NCBI GenBank assembly: GCA_003563375.1
Contig: PWSB01000127.1
Location: 1 to 9,596, forward strand
DNA: 9,596 nucleotides
Source: Actinomycetota bacterium
GTDB taxonomy: Bacteria > Actinomycetota > Humimicrobiia > Humimicrobiales > Humimicrobiaceae
Reading direction: 5' to 3'
In this document: positions 1 through 7,654 of the stretch, one piece after another
How positions within the stretch are numbered: the first letter of the stretch is position 1
Layout: every line of letters starts with the position of its first letter
Made by a program: the position numbers and the translations under genes
Notes under the pieces: generated by a model
What the model saw: the letters and a program-made list of their open reading frames with translations, nothing else
What the model was told of the DNA's origin: nothing
Database searches by the model: none

Positions 1-473
1 ACAGCAAGGATGACCAATGACCCTGCTCCTCCCACCAATCTTGAAAGTCCGAAAAACACCGAGGCTCCGGTTATCCCCCCTCTTGCACTCATAAGTACCC
101 TGTCAAATATATTATCGATATCCCCTGTGCTGCTCAAGATACCCAGGATAGATAGAAAAAGCAGCAAGGATCCCCATCCAATGCGTGAGGGCAAATATTT
201 TATCTTCTTGATAAAAAAGCTGATTCCCCAAAACAGTATCAAAAATGGAAAAATATATTTTCCCATCCCAAAAATAAAAGAAAGAAAATCATTTATATAG
301 GAAGTGATAAGGCCTGCAGATCCAAAACCAAAAAGGCTGATGAAAAGAAGTATTGAAGACATCACCAGGATTAGACCATATACCTCTGTCCTTTTTTTTA
401 CATATTTTTTGCCAGAATTTTTTACTTTTTTTGTTCTGTTTACTTTTTTTGGCTTTTTATTTTTTTTTGCCAT
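1..473 (-). CDS. ftsK: DNA translocase FtsK/SpoIIIE, N-terminal membrane part (runs off the left edge)
   Basis: FtsK/SpoIIIE proteins are septum-anchored, ATP-driven motors that pump chromosomal DNA between daughter cells. Only the first 157 codons are in the window, so the motor and the DNA-reading gamma domain cannot be seen. The start ATG is at 473-471. Residues 1-30 form a very basic cytoplasmic tail with 13 lysines. Hydrophobic segments follow at about 31-50, 65-88, 97-114 and 134-157, matching the four-helix FtsK_4TM anchor. The glycine-rich stretch GGAGS at 148-152 is typical of the last helix. The RNase J gene ends 2 bases upstream. The nearest purine-rich ribosome site (AAGG) is about 16 bases from the ATG, too far to be good, so translation is probably coupled to RNase J. 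Position after dapA and RNase J matches ftsK/spoIIIE in Actinobacteria and Bacilli. The call rests on membrane topology plus context, because the ATPase lies outside. Confidence 0.85.
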   Translation of the reverse strand, partial: MAKKNKKPKKVNRTKKVKNSGKKYVKKRTEVYGLILVMSSILLFISLFGFGSAGLITSYINDFLSFIFGMGKYIFPFLILFWGISFFIKKIKYLPSRIGWGSLLLFLSILGILSSTGDIDNIFDRVLMSARGGITGASVFFGLSRLVGGAGSLVILA

Positions 474-475
474 TA

Positions 476-2137
476 TTATACAGTGATAACCTTGGTTGAT
501 ACTATCGGTCTTATCTTGACCTTTTTAAATATATGCTTTTCAAGGTTTTCATTGATAAATTGTTCTATCATGCTTGCATTGGAGATATTCTGTTCAAAGG
601 CTTTTTCAGCAGAATTTATTATTATTTTTCTGCAGTCTTCTAATAGTTTATTGAAATCCTGAATATATACAACACCCTTTAATATAAAGTCGGGGACATT
701 GACTATTTTCCTGTTTGCCTCATCTATGGCTACTACAGCAACCACGATCCCGTCCCTTGACAGAAGCCTTCTGTCCTTTAACACCATATCCTCTATATTC
801 CCAGTACCTATACCGTCGACATATATGGTCTTAAGGTTTAATGCATTAGCAATCCTGCAAATATTTGTATTCATCTTTATGACCGAACCGTTTTGTGCAA
901 GCAGTATGTTCTTTTTATCCACACCCATCTCTTCTGCTATCTTGGCGTTCTGTATTTTATGTTTGTTTTCGCCATGTATTGGTATAAAATACTTTGGCTT
1001 TAGTAATCCTATCATCATCTTTATCTCTTCCTGGGCGGCATGTCCCGAGACATGCACTCCGGCAATGGATTCATAAAAAACATCTGCTCCCTGGTTGATA
1101 AGCATATTTATGGTATTAGAAATCGCCTTTTCATTACCAGGTATAGGGGAAGCTGAGATTATGACTATGTCCCCTTTCATTATTTGTGCTCTGGCGTGCT
1201 CTCCCATGGCCATCTTGTTTAAAGCTGAAAGAGGCTCTCCCTGGCTTCCAGTAGAAAGTATGACCAACTTCTTGAGAGGCAGCTCATCGATTTTGGTGAT
1301 AGGGACTATAGTGTCCTCAGGAACTTTTAAATAACCCAACTCTGAAGATATCCTTATGGTCTTGAGCATAGATCTGCCAGAAATAGCCACTTTTTTACCC
1401 ATTTCATGGGCAACATCCATAACCTGTTGTATCCTATGTATGTGTGAAGCGAAAGTGGCGACTATTATCCTTTTATCCGCTCTTGCAAATTTATCCTTTA
1501 ATGTTTTTCCAACATCTCTTTCCGGCAAGGTATAACCAGTTTCTTCGGCATTGGTGCTGTCACAAAAAAGGGCCAGGACCCCCTCGTCTCCTATGCGGGT
1601 GATCTTAGAGAAATCAGTTACCCTGCCGTCTATAGGGCTTTGATCTATCTTAAAATCACCGCTGTGCACGATGTTTCCAATATCGGTCTTGATGATAAGG
1701 CCCACCCCATCCGGTATGCTGTGGTTTACCCTGAAAAAATCTATAAAAAAAGGCCCTATCTCTATACTCTGTGCAGGATCGATTTCAAAAAAATCCAGAT
1801 TTTTCCGTGAAGCGTTGCTGAGTTTTATCTTGATGAGCCCAAGGGTCAGTTTCGTGGCATATATAGGTGCCTTGATCTCTTTTAATAAAAAAGGCAAAGC
1901 TCCTATATGATCCTCATGCCCGTGGGTTATGATTATTGCTTTGATCTTCCGTTTGTTTTTTATGACATAATTGAAATCAGGGATTACATAATCTATACCC
2001 ATCATATCATCATCGGGAAACATAACCCCACAATCTACAATAATGATCTGATTATCTTTTTCAAAAATGTTTAAATTTTTACCAACCTCATTGAGCCCTC
2101 CGAGTGGTATTACCTTCAAATTACTTTTTTTTGACAT
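476..2137 (-). CDS. rnj: Ribonuclease J (metallo-beta-lactamase/beta-CASP nuclease)
   Basis: RNase J is a cytoplasmic zinc nuclease with 5'-to-3' exonuclease and endonuclease activity in mRNA turnover and rRNA maturation. The 553-residue product has the usual length (Bacillus RNases J1 and J2 are about 555). The metallo-beta-lactamase core shows HGHEDH at 72-77, the histidine of VNHSIPD at 139, and SGDFK with the metal aspartate at 161. The beta-CASP insertion spans roughly 210-350, including GSQGEP at 297-302. The later ligands are in HVSGHA (362-367) and IPIHGE (386-391, His388). A C-terminal domain of about 100 residues completes the protein. The start ATG is fixed by an in-frame TAG three codons upstream. 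GAGG lies only 3 bases before it and a better AGGAG lies 18 bases before, so the ribosome site is unusual. It follows dapA by 26 bases and precedes ftsK by 2. The sequence does not show whether it is the J1 or J2 type or whether a paralogue exists elsewhere. Confidence 0.96.
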   Translation of the reverse strand: MSKKSNLKVIPLGGLNEVGKNLNIFEKDNQIIIVDCGVMFPDDDMMGIDYVIPDFNYVIKNKRKIKAIIITHGHEDHIGALPFLLKEIKAPIYATKLTLGLIKIKLSNASRKNLDFFEIDPAQSIEIGPFFIDFFRVNHSIPDGVGLIIKTDIGNIVHSGDFKIDQSPIDGRVTDFSKITRIGDEGVLALFCDSTNAEETGYTLPERDVGKTLKDKFARADKRIIVATFASHIHRIQQVMDVAHEMGKKVAISGRSMLKTIRISSELGYLKVPEDTIVPITKIDELPLKKLVILSTGSQGEPLSALNKMAMGEHARAQIMKGDIVIISASPIPGNEKAISNTINMLINQGADVFYESIAGVHVSGHAAQEEIKMMIGLLKPKYFIPIHGENKHKIQNAKIAEEMGVDKKNILLAQNGSVIKMNTNICRIANALNLKTIYVDGIGTGNIEDMVLKDRRLLSRDGIVVAVVAIDEANRKIVNVPDFILKGVVYIQDFNKLLEDCRKIIINSAEKAFEQNISNASMIEQFINENLEKHIFKKVKIRPIVSTKVITV

Positions 2138-2163
2138 GGTCCTCTATGCAATCATCTCCTTTT

Positions 2164-3048
2164 CTATTTCAAAATATTATATCTAGTCAAAATTTTTTTA
2201 AATTTTTCAAGTTTTTCTTCTTCCATATCCATAAGCGGCAATCTGACATCTCCAACCTTTAAACCCATCAAGTTTAAAGCCTTTTTCAAAGGAATAGGAT
2301 TGGTGCTTATGAATATAGCTTCAAATAATTCCATAAGGTGATTATGGATTTTTGAGGCCTCCACAGTGTCACCTTGTTTGAAGACATTGATCATTTTCTT
2401 GATATCATTGCCTATTATATGGGAAGCTACGCTGATAACCCCGTATCCACCGATGGACAATATAGGGAGGGTATCACAATCATTTCCGCTGTATATCAAA
2501 AAATCATCTCCCGTGTCCCTGGCAATAGACGATGCCTGGCTGATATCCCCGCTGGCTTCCTTTACTCCCACGATATTTTCTATCTCAGACAGCCTTACGC
2601 AGGTCTGTGCATCCAAATTACATGATGTCCTTGAAGGTACATTATAAAGTATTATTGGTGTCTTTACTGAAGAAGCTATTGCCTCAAAATGTTTATACAG
2701 GCCCTGTTGGGGAGGCTTATTATAATAAGGGACTACCAGAAGCAAGGCATCCACTCCGATCCTTTCAGCTTCCTTGGACATCTCGATTGAGGCGCTTGTA
2801 TCATTGGTACCTGTCCCGGCGATTATTTTGGTTTTATTTTTAAATTTTTTGACAGCGTAGCTAAAAAGCGATAATTTCTCCTTATATGTCAACGTAGGGG
2901 ATTCACCGGTGGTCCCTGAAAGCAGTATGCCGTCAGAACCATGGCCTATTAAATGATCCATAATTTTATGTGCTGACTCCAGGTCAAGCTGAGAACCTTC
3001 ATTAAAAGGTGTTACCATAGCCGTAATAAGTTCACCAAGCTCATGCAT
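2164..3048 (-). CDS. dapA: 4-hydroxy-tetrahydrodipicolinate synthase
   Basis: DapA condenses pyruvate with aspartate semialdehyde, the first committed step towards diaminopimelate and lysine. The 294-residue product is a complete TIM-barrel aldolase of normal length. Family residues are all present, offset by two from E. coli DapA: the threonine pair of GTTGE (46-47), the tyrosine of PYYNKP (Tyr109), LYNVPSR (Tyr135 and Arg140), and the Schiff-base lysine of GVKEASGD (Lys163). These separate true DapA from the looser NAL/KDG-aldolase relatives, although that distinction is never absolute from sequence. The ATG start has a good AGGAG ribosome site 7 bases upstream. dapB, the next pathway enzyme, ends 16 bases before it, and the RNase J gene starts 26 bases after. 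Tandem dapB-dapA in a short-gap operon strongly supports the lysine/cell-wall role. Confidence 0.96.
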   Translation of the reverse strand: MHELGELITAMVTPFNEGSQLDLESAHKIMDHLIGHGSDGILLSGTTGESPTLTYKEKLSLFSYAVKKFKNKTKIIAGTGTNDTSASIEMSKEAERIGVDALLLVVPYYNKPPQQGLYKHFEAIASSVKTPIILYNVPSRTSCNLDAQTCVRLSEIENIVGVKEASGDISQASSIARDTGDDFLIYSGNDCDTLPILSIGGYGVISVASHIIGNDIKKMINVFKQGDTVEASKIHNHLMELFEAIFISTNPIPLKKALNLMGLKVGDVRLPLMDMEEEKLEKFKKILTRYNILK

Positions 3049-3064
3049 TTACAAACTCCTAACT

Positions 3065-3859
3065 CTAGATTTCTATTAATTTATCCAGGCCATAAGTGAA
3101 ATTACCCAGTTTCTTTAAACCTTCAATAGCTAATAAGACCCCCGGGTAGAAAGAAGTCCGGTCCAGGCTGTCATGGCTTATGGTAAGTGTCTGGCCTTTG
3201 GTCCCGAATATGACTTTCTGATGTGCAAGCAGGCCAGGAAGCCTTATGCTGTGGACATGTATTCCATTTAAAAAAGAACCCCTGCTGTTTTCAGCAGTCT
3301 CTGATTCAAATTCTTTAAGCCTTTCATGTGCAAATGTCTTTTGCTTGCCTATTGCTTCAGAGGTCATAACTGAGGTCCCGGAAGGTGCATCCTTTTTTTT
3401 ATCATGATGGAGCTCGATTATTTCACACCCATCAAAATATTTTGTTATCAATGCAGACATTTTTATCATAAGCACAGCCCCTATTGAAAAATTAGGGACG
3501 ATAAACACTTTACTTTGTGCCCTTTCTGCTTGGTCCTTTATTTTTTCTAAAGTCTTTTTATCTATCCCAGTTGTGCCTACTATGATATCTATATTGTTTT
3601 CCAGGGCCCAACCGATCGTCTTGGCCGCTGCTTCTGCTATTGTAAAATCGATTATCAATTGAGGAGAGTATTTCTTTATCTGTTCATAACTGTCATGCAC
3701 CAGAGCCTTGGTTTTTTGGCTGCCCAGCAAACTTCCCACATCCATCCCTTTATCTTTTATGTCAAGGCCTCCAACAACCTCTATGCCTTCTTCCTTTAAT
3801 AATTCCTTGCAGATGGATTGGCCCATTTTGCCGCATATCCCGGAAACAACTACCCTCAT
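3065..3859 (-). CDS. dapB: 4-hydroxy-tetrahydrodipicolinate reductase
   Basis: DapB uses NAD(P)H to reduce the DapA product to tetrahydrodipicolinate in the cytoplasm. From the start chosen here the protein has 264 residues, normal for the family. The Rossmann nucleotide loop GICGKMG is at 7-13, DFT at 71-73, GTTG at 95-98, and the substrate-binding and catalytic signature running from ELHH to DAPSGT at 149-162. That signature contains the histidine pair 151-152 and Lys155, matching E. coli His159, His160 and Lys163. There are two possible ATG starts. The one at 3859 has a G-rich ribosome site (AGGGGG) 4 bases upstream and puts the Rossmann strand at the very N-terminus. The one at 3874 adds five residues and overlaps the stop of the M16 peptidase gene as ATGA, with only a weak GGTGA before it. 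I prefer 3859, but the overlap suggests translational coupling and the longer form is possible. Confidence 0.94.
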   Translation of the reverse strand: MRVVVSGICGKMGQSICKELLKEEGIEVVGGLDIKDKGMDVGSLLGSQKTKALVHDSYEQIKKYSPQLIIDFTIAEAAAKTIGWALENNIDIIVGTTGIDKKTLEKIKDQAERAQSKVFIVPNFSIGAVLMIKMSALITKYFDGCEIIELHHDKKKDAPSGTSVMTSEAIGKQKTFAHERLKEFESETAENSRGSFLNGIHVHSIRLPGLLAHQKVIFGTKGQTLTISHDSLDRTSFYPGVLLAIEGLKKLGNFTYGLDKLIEI

Positions 3860-3870
3860 ATAACCCCCTG

Positions 3871-5115
3871 TCATATATCACCAAGGATGACTAAACTCAT
3901 ATTGGCTGGATTGAAATACCTTTCCTGCATCTCATTGATCTTATCATCCCCGACACCATCTATTTTCTTTAATATCTCATCAATAGTCAAAACTTTTTTG
4001 TCCATAAGCATAGCCTTGCCAAGTCTGAACATCCTTGAACTGATATCCTCCACGCTCAATACTATGCTTCCTTTAATATTCTCTTTAGCCCTATTTATCT
4101 CTTCCGGGCTTATCCTGTCACTTTTTATCTTAGCAAGCTCATCGTCTATTATATCTATAATATTGAATGTATTTCCAGGTGATACAGCAGCATAGATTAA
4201 GGCTGCCCCTGTATCAGAATATTGGGAATTGGTTGAAAAGATAGAATAACTTAGCCCTTCCTCCTCCCTGATTCTCTGAAAGAGCCTGCTGCTCATAGAA
4301 CCTCCAAGCAGGCTTGTAAACACTGCCAACGGATAATGGTGGGCATCATTCCGGCTGCAGCCCAAGCCTCCGTAACAGATATGGACCGCTTTCGTTTTAT
4401 TTTTATAAATATTTTTAAATTTTCTTTTGGCCGGTACAGACCTCCTGATATGGTTTTTTCTGCCAATTGGGTTGACCTCTGCAAGGTTTAAATTCTTCTT
4501 AATGTTGTCTACCAGCTCTTCATGTTTTATGTTTCCTGCCGCGGATATCACCATATTATAGGTATTAAAATTATCCTTGAAATAACCCTGGATTGCCTCT
4601 ACATCGCAATTTTTTAAAGATTTAACATTACCTAAAACGGGAAGGCTCAAAGGATGGTTTCCAAAAAGGTCCCGGTAAAAGAAATTAAATATATTCTCAG
4701 AAGGTGTATCCTCTACCATCTTAATCTCTTCGAATATTATCTTTTTTTCAGTATCTATGTTTGATCTTAAAAAAGATGGATTAAAGACAATATCAAAAAG
4801 GAGCTCGGTACATTTCCCGAGATTGGTATCTATAAAATCAGCATAGAAGCAACTATTCTCTTTATCCGTGAATGCATTGTATTCTGCTCCTATAGAGTCG
4901 AATTCTACAGCTATATCCCTGTAACTCCTTTTTTTGGTGCCTTTGAAAAGAATATGCTCTATCAGATGGGTTATCCCGTTATTTTGTACAGATTCGTTCC
5001 TTGAGCCAGCAGCAACCCAGAAACCTAGAGATATTGATCTGAAGTGAGGAATATGTTCGCTGATTATTCTTAGCCCGTTATCTAATTCTGTTATCTGGTA
5101 ATTGTCAAATTCCAA
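3871..5115 (-). CDS. M16 family zinc peptidase (PepR/MlpA-like processing protease)
   Basis: This is a single-chain M16B-type metalloprotease of 414 residues, similar in size to Bacillus MlpA (YmxG) and mycobacterial PepR. The inverted zinc motif HLIEH lies at 50-54, with Glu53 as catalytic base, and the third zinc ligand is Glu129 or Glu130 in FEEIKM. The C-terminal half carries the conserved substrate-binding arginine-tyrosine pair in the stretch RIREEEGLSY (Arg283 and Tyr290) after GGSMSSRLFQ. No signal peptide is visible, so it is probably cytoplasmic. The natural substrate is not known from the sequence. The start is TTG at 5115-5113; no in-frame ATG precedes it after the pnp stop. A G-rich site (GGGGCGG) fills most of the 10-base gap to pnp. 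A pnp-M16 pair is widely conserved in Gram-positive bacteria, hinting at a shared expression programme rather than a proven joint function. The stop codon overlaps the upstream alternative start of dapB. Confidence 0.92.
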   Translation of the reverse strand: MEFDNYQITELDNGLRIISEHIPHFRSISLGFWVAAGSRNESVQNNGITHLIEHILFKGTKKRSYRDIAVEFDSIGAEYNAFTDKENSCFYADFIDTNLGKCTELLFDIVFNPSFLRSNIDTEKKIIFEEIKMVEDTPSENIFNFFYRDLFGNHPLSLPVLGNVKSLKNCDVEAIQGYFKDNFNTYNMVISAAGNIKHEELVDNIKKNLNLAEVNPIGRKNHIRRSVPAKRKFKNIYKNKTKAVHICYGGLGCSRNDAHHYPLAVFTSLLGGSMSSRLFQRIREEEGLSYSIFSTNSQYSDTGAALIYAAVSPGNTFNIIDIIDDELAKIKSDRISPEEINRAKENIKGSIVLSVEDISSRMFRLGKAMLMDKKVLTIDEILKKIDGVGDDKINEMQERYFNPANMSLVILGDI

Positions 5116-5125
5116 ACCGCCCCGA

Positions 5126-7288
5126 TTAACTAATATCTGCTCTTTCTAATCCAATTTTTTTGGTTTTTTGATCAATATTGGAGACCCTTACTAATATCTT
5201 ATCGCCCATCTTAAGGTAATCTTCGACATTTTTTATCCTTTTGTCTGCAATTTTGGATATATGAAGCAGCCCATCGATACTGGGTATGATATTAATAAAA
5301 GCTCCGTAATTGGTGATACCCACGACTGTGCCCATGAATTCTTCACCTTCTTTTATATCTTCTACGCCCTTTAGCATGGATTTTATCATATCCATGGCCT
5401 TTTCTATGCTGTCTTTTTCATAGGCTACTATAGAAACCATACCCTGTCCGTCAGCATCTGTGATCTCGATCTCTTCAAGGGCAAATTCCTCTTTGACCAT
5501 CTTTATATTTTTTCCTCCAGGGCCTATGACTTCTCCTATTTTATCTTTGGGTATCTTAAATGATATTATCTTTGGCGCGCTTTCTGATAATTCTTCCCTT
5601 GATCTCGGAATGGTCGCAAGCATGTGGTCAAGGATGTGAAGTCTCCCTTCCCTAGCATGTTTTAATGCTTCCTTTAATATATCCAGCCCCAGGCCTTTTA
5701 TTTTTATATCCATCTGTAATGCAGTGATCCCGTTTTTGGTTCCTGCCACCTTGAAATCCATATCCCCGTAGAAATCTTCAATGCCCTGTATGTCAGACAA
5801 GACCACAAAATTGTCATTTTCCATTTTGATCAACCCCATAGCTATTCCGGAAACGGGATTTTTTATAGGTACACCTGCATCCATAAGGGCCAAGGTGCTT
5901 CCGCATACACTAGCCATAGAGCTTGAACCATTGGATTCAAGTATTTCTGATACCAGCCTCAATGAATAAGGGAAGATATCTTCCACAGGTATCATGGGTT
6001 TTAAAGCTCTTTCACCTAGTGCACCATGCCCTATCTCTCTCCTTTTGGGTCCCCTTAGGGGCCATACTTCCCCTGTGCTGAACGGGGGAAAATTGTAATG
6101 GTGCATGTATCTTTTGAACTCCTCGACACCGAGGCTGTCTATCCTTTGGGCCTCTCTTATGGAGCCTAAGGCCAAGATGGTAAGTGCCTGGGTTTTACCC
6201 CTTACGAACAAGCCCGATCCGTGTGTCTCTGGGAATAGCCCTACTTCACAATATATTCTCCTTATCTGGTCAGGTTTTCTTCCATCGGGCCTGATACTGC
6301 TATTTATTATGGTCTCCCTTACCAATTCCTTTTCCAGGTCTTTAAAGCTTGATTTAATGCTTTCTTCCTGCTCGGGAAACTCTTCTTTCAGGCTTTCGGT
6401 TATCTCATTTTTTATTGGTTTTAACTCATCCTGTAAAAATCCTTTTTTGGTATTGTCCAGGAGAAGTTCCCTTTCTTCTCTATCTGAATATTCGACTACT
6501 TTTTCAAGCACGGCCTTTATCCTCTGGTAGCCCAGCTCTCTTACCTTGGTGTTTATCTCCTCAGGTATCAAAAATTTTTCTGCTTCTTTTTTTTCTTTTC
6601 CAATATTTTCCCTGAAATTATGCTGGAGCTGGATTATTTTTTTTATCTCCTGGTGAGCAATTTCAATAGCTTCAAGTACCATTTGTTCATCTGCCTCATC
6701 AGCGCTGGCTTCGACCATAATTATTGAACCCTCTGTGCCTGCAACCAATATATCTATTTGGCTTTCCTCAAGGTCCTCGTAAGAAGGATTTATAACCCAG
6801 TCATTATCGATTTTACCCACCCTCACTGCTCCTATTGGTTCAGGGAAGGGTATATCGGATATAACCAGAGCCATGGATGCCCCATTTATTACCAGGACAT
6901 CATAAGGAGTGATTTGGTCAACAGAAAGCACAGTAGCTATTATCTGGATCTCATTTCTAATATTGTTATCAAAAATAGGCCTTAAGGGCCTGTCTGTTAA
7001 TCTGGAGATAAGGGTTGCCTTCTCTGATGATTTGCCTTCTCTCTTAAAAAAACCGCCAGGTATTTTCCCTGCTGCATACATCCTCTCTTCAACATCCACG
7101 AAAAGCGGGAAGAAATCCATGTCAGTCCTGGCTTTTTCGCCCATAACAGCAGTTACCAATACACCATTTCCTCCGCTCTTTACCAATACAGCGCCATTTG
7201 CCTGATTAGCTATCTTACCGGTGGAAAAAGTCACATTATTCCCGCCAATATTTATATTACATTTTTCCTCTCGGATAAAACTTTCCAA
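5126..7288 (-). CDS. pnp: Polyribonucleotide nucleotidyltransferase (PNPase)
   Basis: PNPase is a trimeric 3'-to-5' phosphorolytic exoribonuclease that also adds nucleotides to RNA ends. The 720-residue product has the full family architecture: first RNase PH-like domain (about 10-145) with the RNA-binding FFKR at 80-83; the all-helical linker domain (about 240-325); second, catalytic RNase PH domain (about 330-560); KH domain (about 574-635) with GPGG at 589-592; and S1 domain (about 650-716). Catalytic residues of the second core are present in the IEDFYGDMDFKVAGT stretch: Asp505, Asp511 and Lys513, corresponding to E. coli Asp486, Asp492 and Lys494. The start is TTG at 7288-7286, backed by an AAGGGA-type ribosome site about 6 bases upstream; the first internal ATG (codon 49) would cut into the first domain. 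It follows rpsO by 18 bases, the near-universal rpsO-pnp pairing. It ends without a long C-terminal tail beyond the S1 domain. Confidence 0.97.
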   Translation of the reverse strand: MESFIREEKCNINIGGNNVTFSTGKIANQANGAVLVKSGGNGVLVTAVMGEKARTDMDFFPLFVDVEERMYAAGKIPGGFFKREGKSSEKATLISRLTDRPLRPIFDNNIRNEIQIIATVLSVDQITPYDVLVINGASMALVISDIPFPEPIGAVRVGKIDNDWVINPSYEDLEESQIDILVAGTEGSIIMVEASADEADEQMVLEAIEIAHQEIKKIIQLQHNFRENIGKEKKEAEKFLIPEEINTKVRELGYQRIKAVLEKVVEYSDREERELLLDNTKKGFLQDELKPIKNEITESLKEEFPEQEESIKSSFKDLEKELVRETIINSSIRPDGRKPDQIRRIYCEVGLFPETHGSGLFVRGKTQALTILALGSIREAQRIDSLGVEEFKRYMHHYNFPPFSTGEVWPLRGPKRREIGHGALGERALKPMIPVEDIFPYSLRLVSEILESNGSSSMASVCGSTLALMDAGVPIKNPVSGIAMGLIKMENDNFVVLSDIQGIEDFYGDMDFKVAGTKNGITALQMDIKIKGLGLDILKEALKHAREGRLHILDHMLATIPRSREELSESAPKIISFKIPKDKIGEVIGPGGKNIKMVKEEFALEEIEITDADGQGMVSIVAYEKDSIEKAMDMIKSMLKGVEDIKEGEEFMGTVVGITNYGAFINIIPSIDGLLHISKIADKRIKNVEDYLKMGDKILVRVSNIDQKTKKIGLERADIS

Positions 7289-7306
7289 AATAAATCCCTT
7301 TCCTTA

Positions 7307-7576
7307 TTATTTTCTTAGGCCCAGTTTTTTAATTAATTTTTTATATCTATCCAGTTCATTTTCCTGCAAGTACTTCAAGAGCCTTTTTCTTTTTCCGACC
7401 ATCATGACAAGTCCTCTCCGAGAATGATGGTCTTTTTTATTTTTCTTAAGATGTTCATTCAGCTTATTTATTTTCTCTGTAAGCAGTGCGATCTGGATCT
7501 CAGATGAACCTGTGTCATCCTCTTTGACCTTGTAGTTGTCAATTATATTTTGCTTATCGTCCTTCTCTAAACTCAA
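7307..7576 (-). CDS. rpsO: 30S ribosomal protein S15
   Basis: S15 binds 16S rRNA early in assembly of the small-subunit platform. The 89-residue product has the standard length and the four-helix S15 pattern. Diagnostic stretches are DTGSSEIQIALLTEKI at about 21-36, the rRNA-contacting DHHSRRGL at 48-55, and the basic KRKRLLKYL that follows. The start is TTG at 7576-7574, supported by a strong GGAGAGG ribosome site 7 bases upstream; no in-frame ATG near the N-terminus could replace it. It heads the rpsO-pnp-M16 group behind a 78-base gap that may hold a promoter. In other bacteria S15 represses its own translation through its mRNA leader. I could not identify such a structure here, as the leader is almost all A and T. 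Confidence 0.97.
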   Translation of the reverse strand: MSLEKDDKQNIIDNYKVKEDDTGSSEIQIALLTEKINKLNEHLKKNKKDHHSRRGLVMMVGKRKRLLKYLQENELDRYKKLIKKLGLRK

Positions 7577-7579
7577 CTT

Positions 7580-7586
7580 TTTACCT
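7580..7586 (-). promoter_or_regulatory. Ribosome binding site of rpsO, deciding a TTG start
   Basis: On the minus strand the sequence GGAGAGG is followed by about 7 bases and then TTG. It is the strongest ribosome site near this gene and fixes the TTG as the start of S15. Coordinates are good to a few bases. Confidence 0.6.
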
Positions 7587-7616
7587 CTCCTTAATATTTA
7601 TATCGCAGATTAATTT

Positions 7617-7645
7617 ATCATAAGTAAAGTATTATTACAATTAAA
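7617..7645 (-). promoter_or_regulatory. Possible sigma-70-type promoter upstream of rpsO
   Basis: In the gap between ribF and rpsO, the minus strand reads TATGAT at 7622-7617 (5 of 6 matches to the -10 consensus) and TTTAAT at 7645-7640 (only 3 of 6 matches to the -35), separated by exactly 17 bases. It would start a transcript roughly 35 bases before the rpsO ribosome site. This is the largest non-coding gap in the window, and rpsO has its own promoter in well-studied bacteria. The gap is so A+T-rich that a chance match is quite possible. Confidence 0.3.
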
Positions 7646-7654
7646 TACCCTTAT

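Noticed and set aside
10..486. Two plus-strand open frames at the left end
   Set aside because: The minus strand is open through the whole region and encodes a typical FtsK membrane domain; the plus frames are its complement, rich in proline and phenylalanine.
2144..2160. A three-codon reading frame (ATG ATT GCA TAG) just before the RNase J start, next to AGGAG
   Set aside because: The AGGAG touches the ATG with no spacer, so it could not direct initiation there; more likely a chance feature of the gap.
6105..6530. A 141-codon open frame on the plus strand
   Set aside because: It is antisense to the conserved linker and catalytic parts of pnp, has low-complexity serine- and leucine-rich content, and shows no recognisable family.
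7577..7654. S15 autoregulatory leader or riboswitch
   Set aside because: The only inverted repeat seen is a short all-A+T one (TTAATT/AATTAA); nothing resembles a known S15 leader structure.
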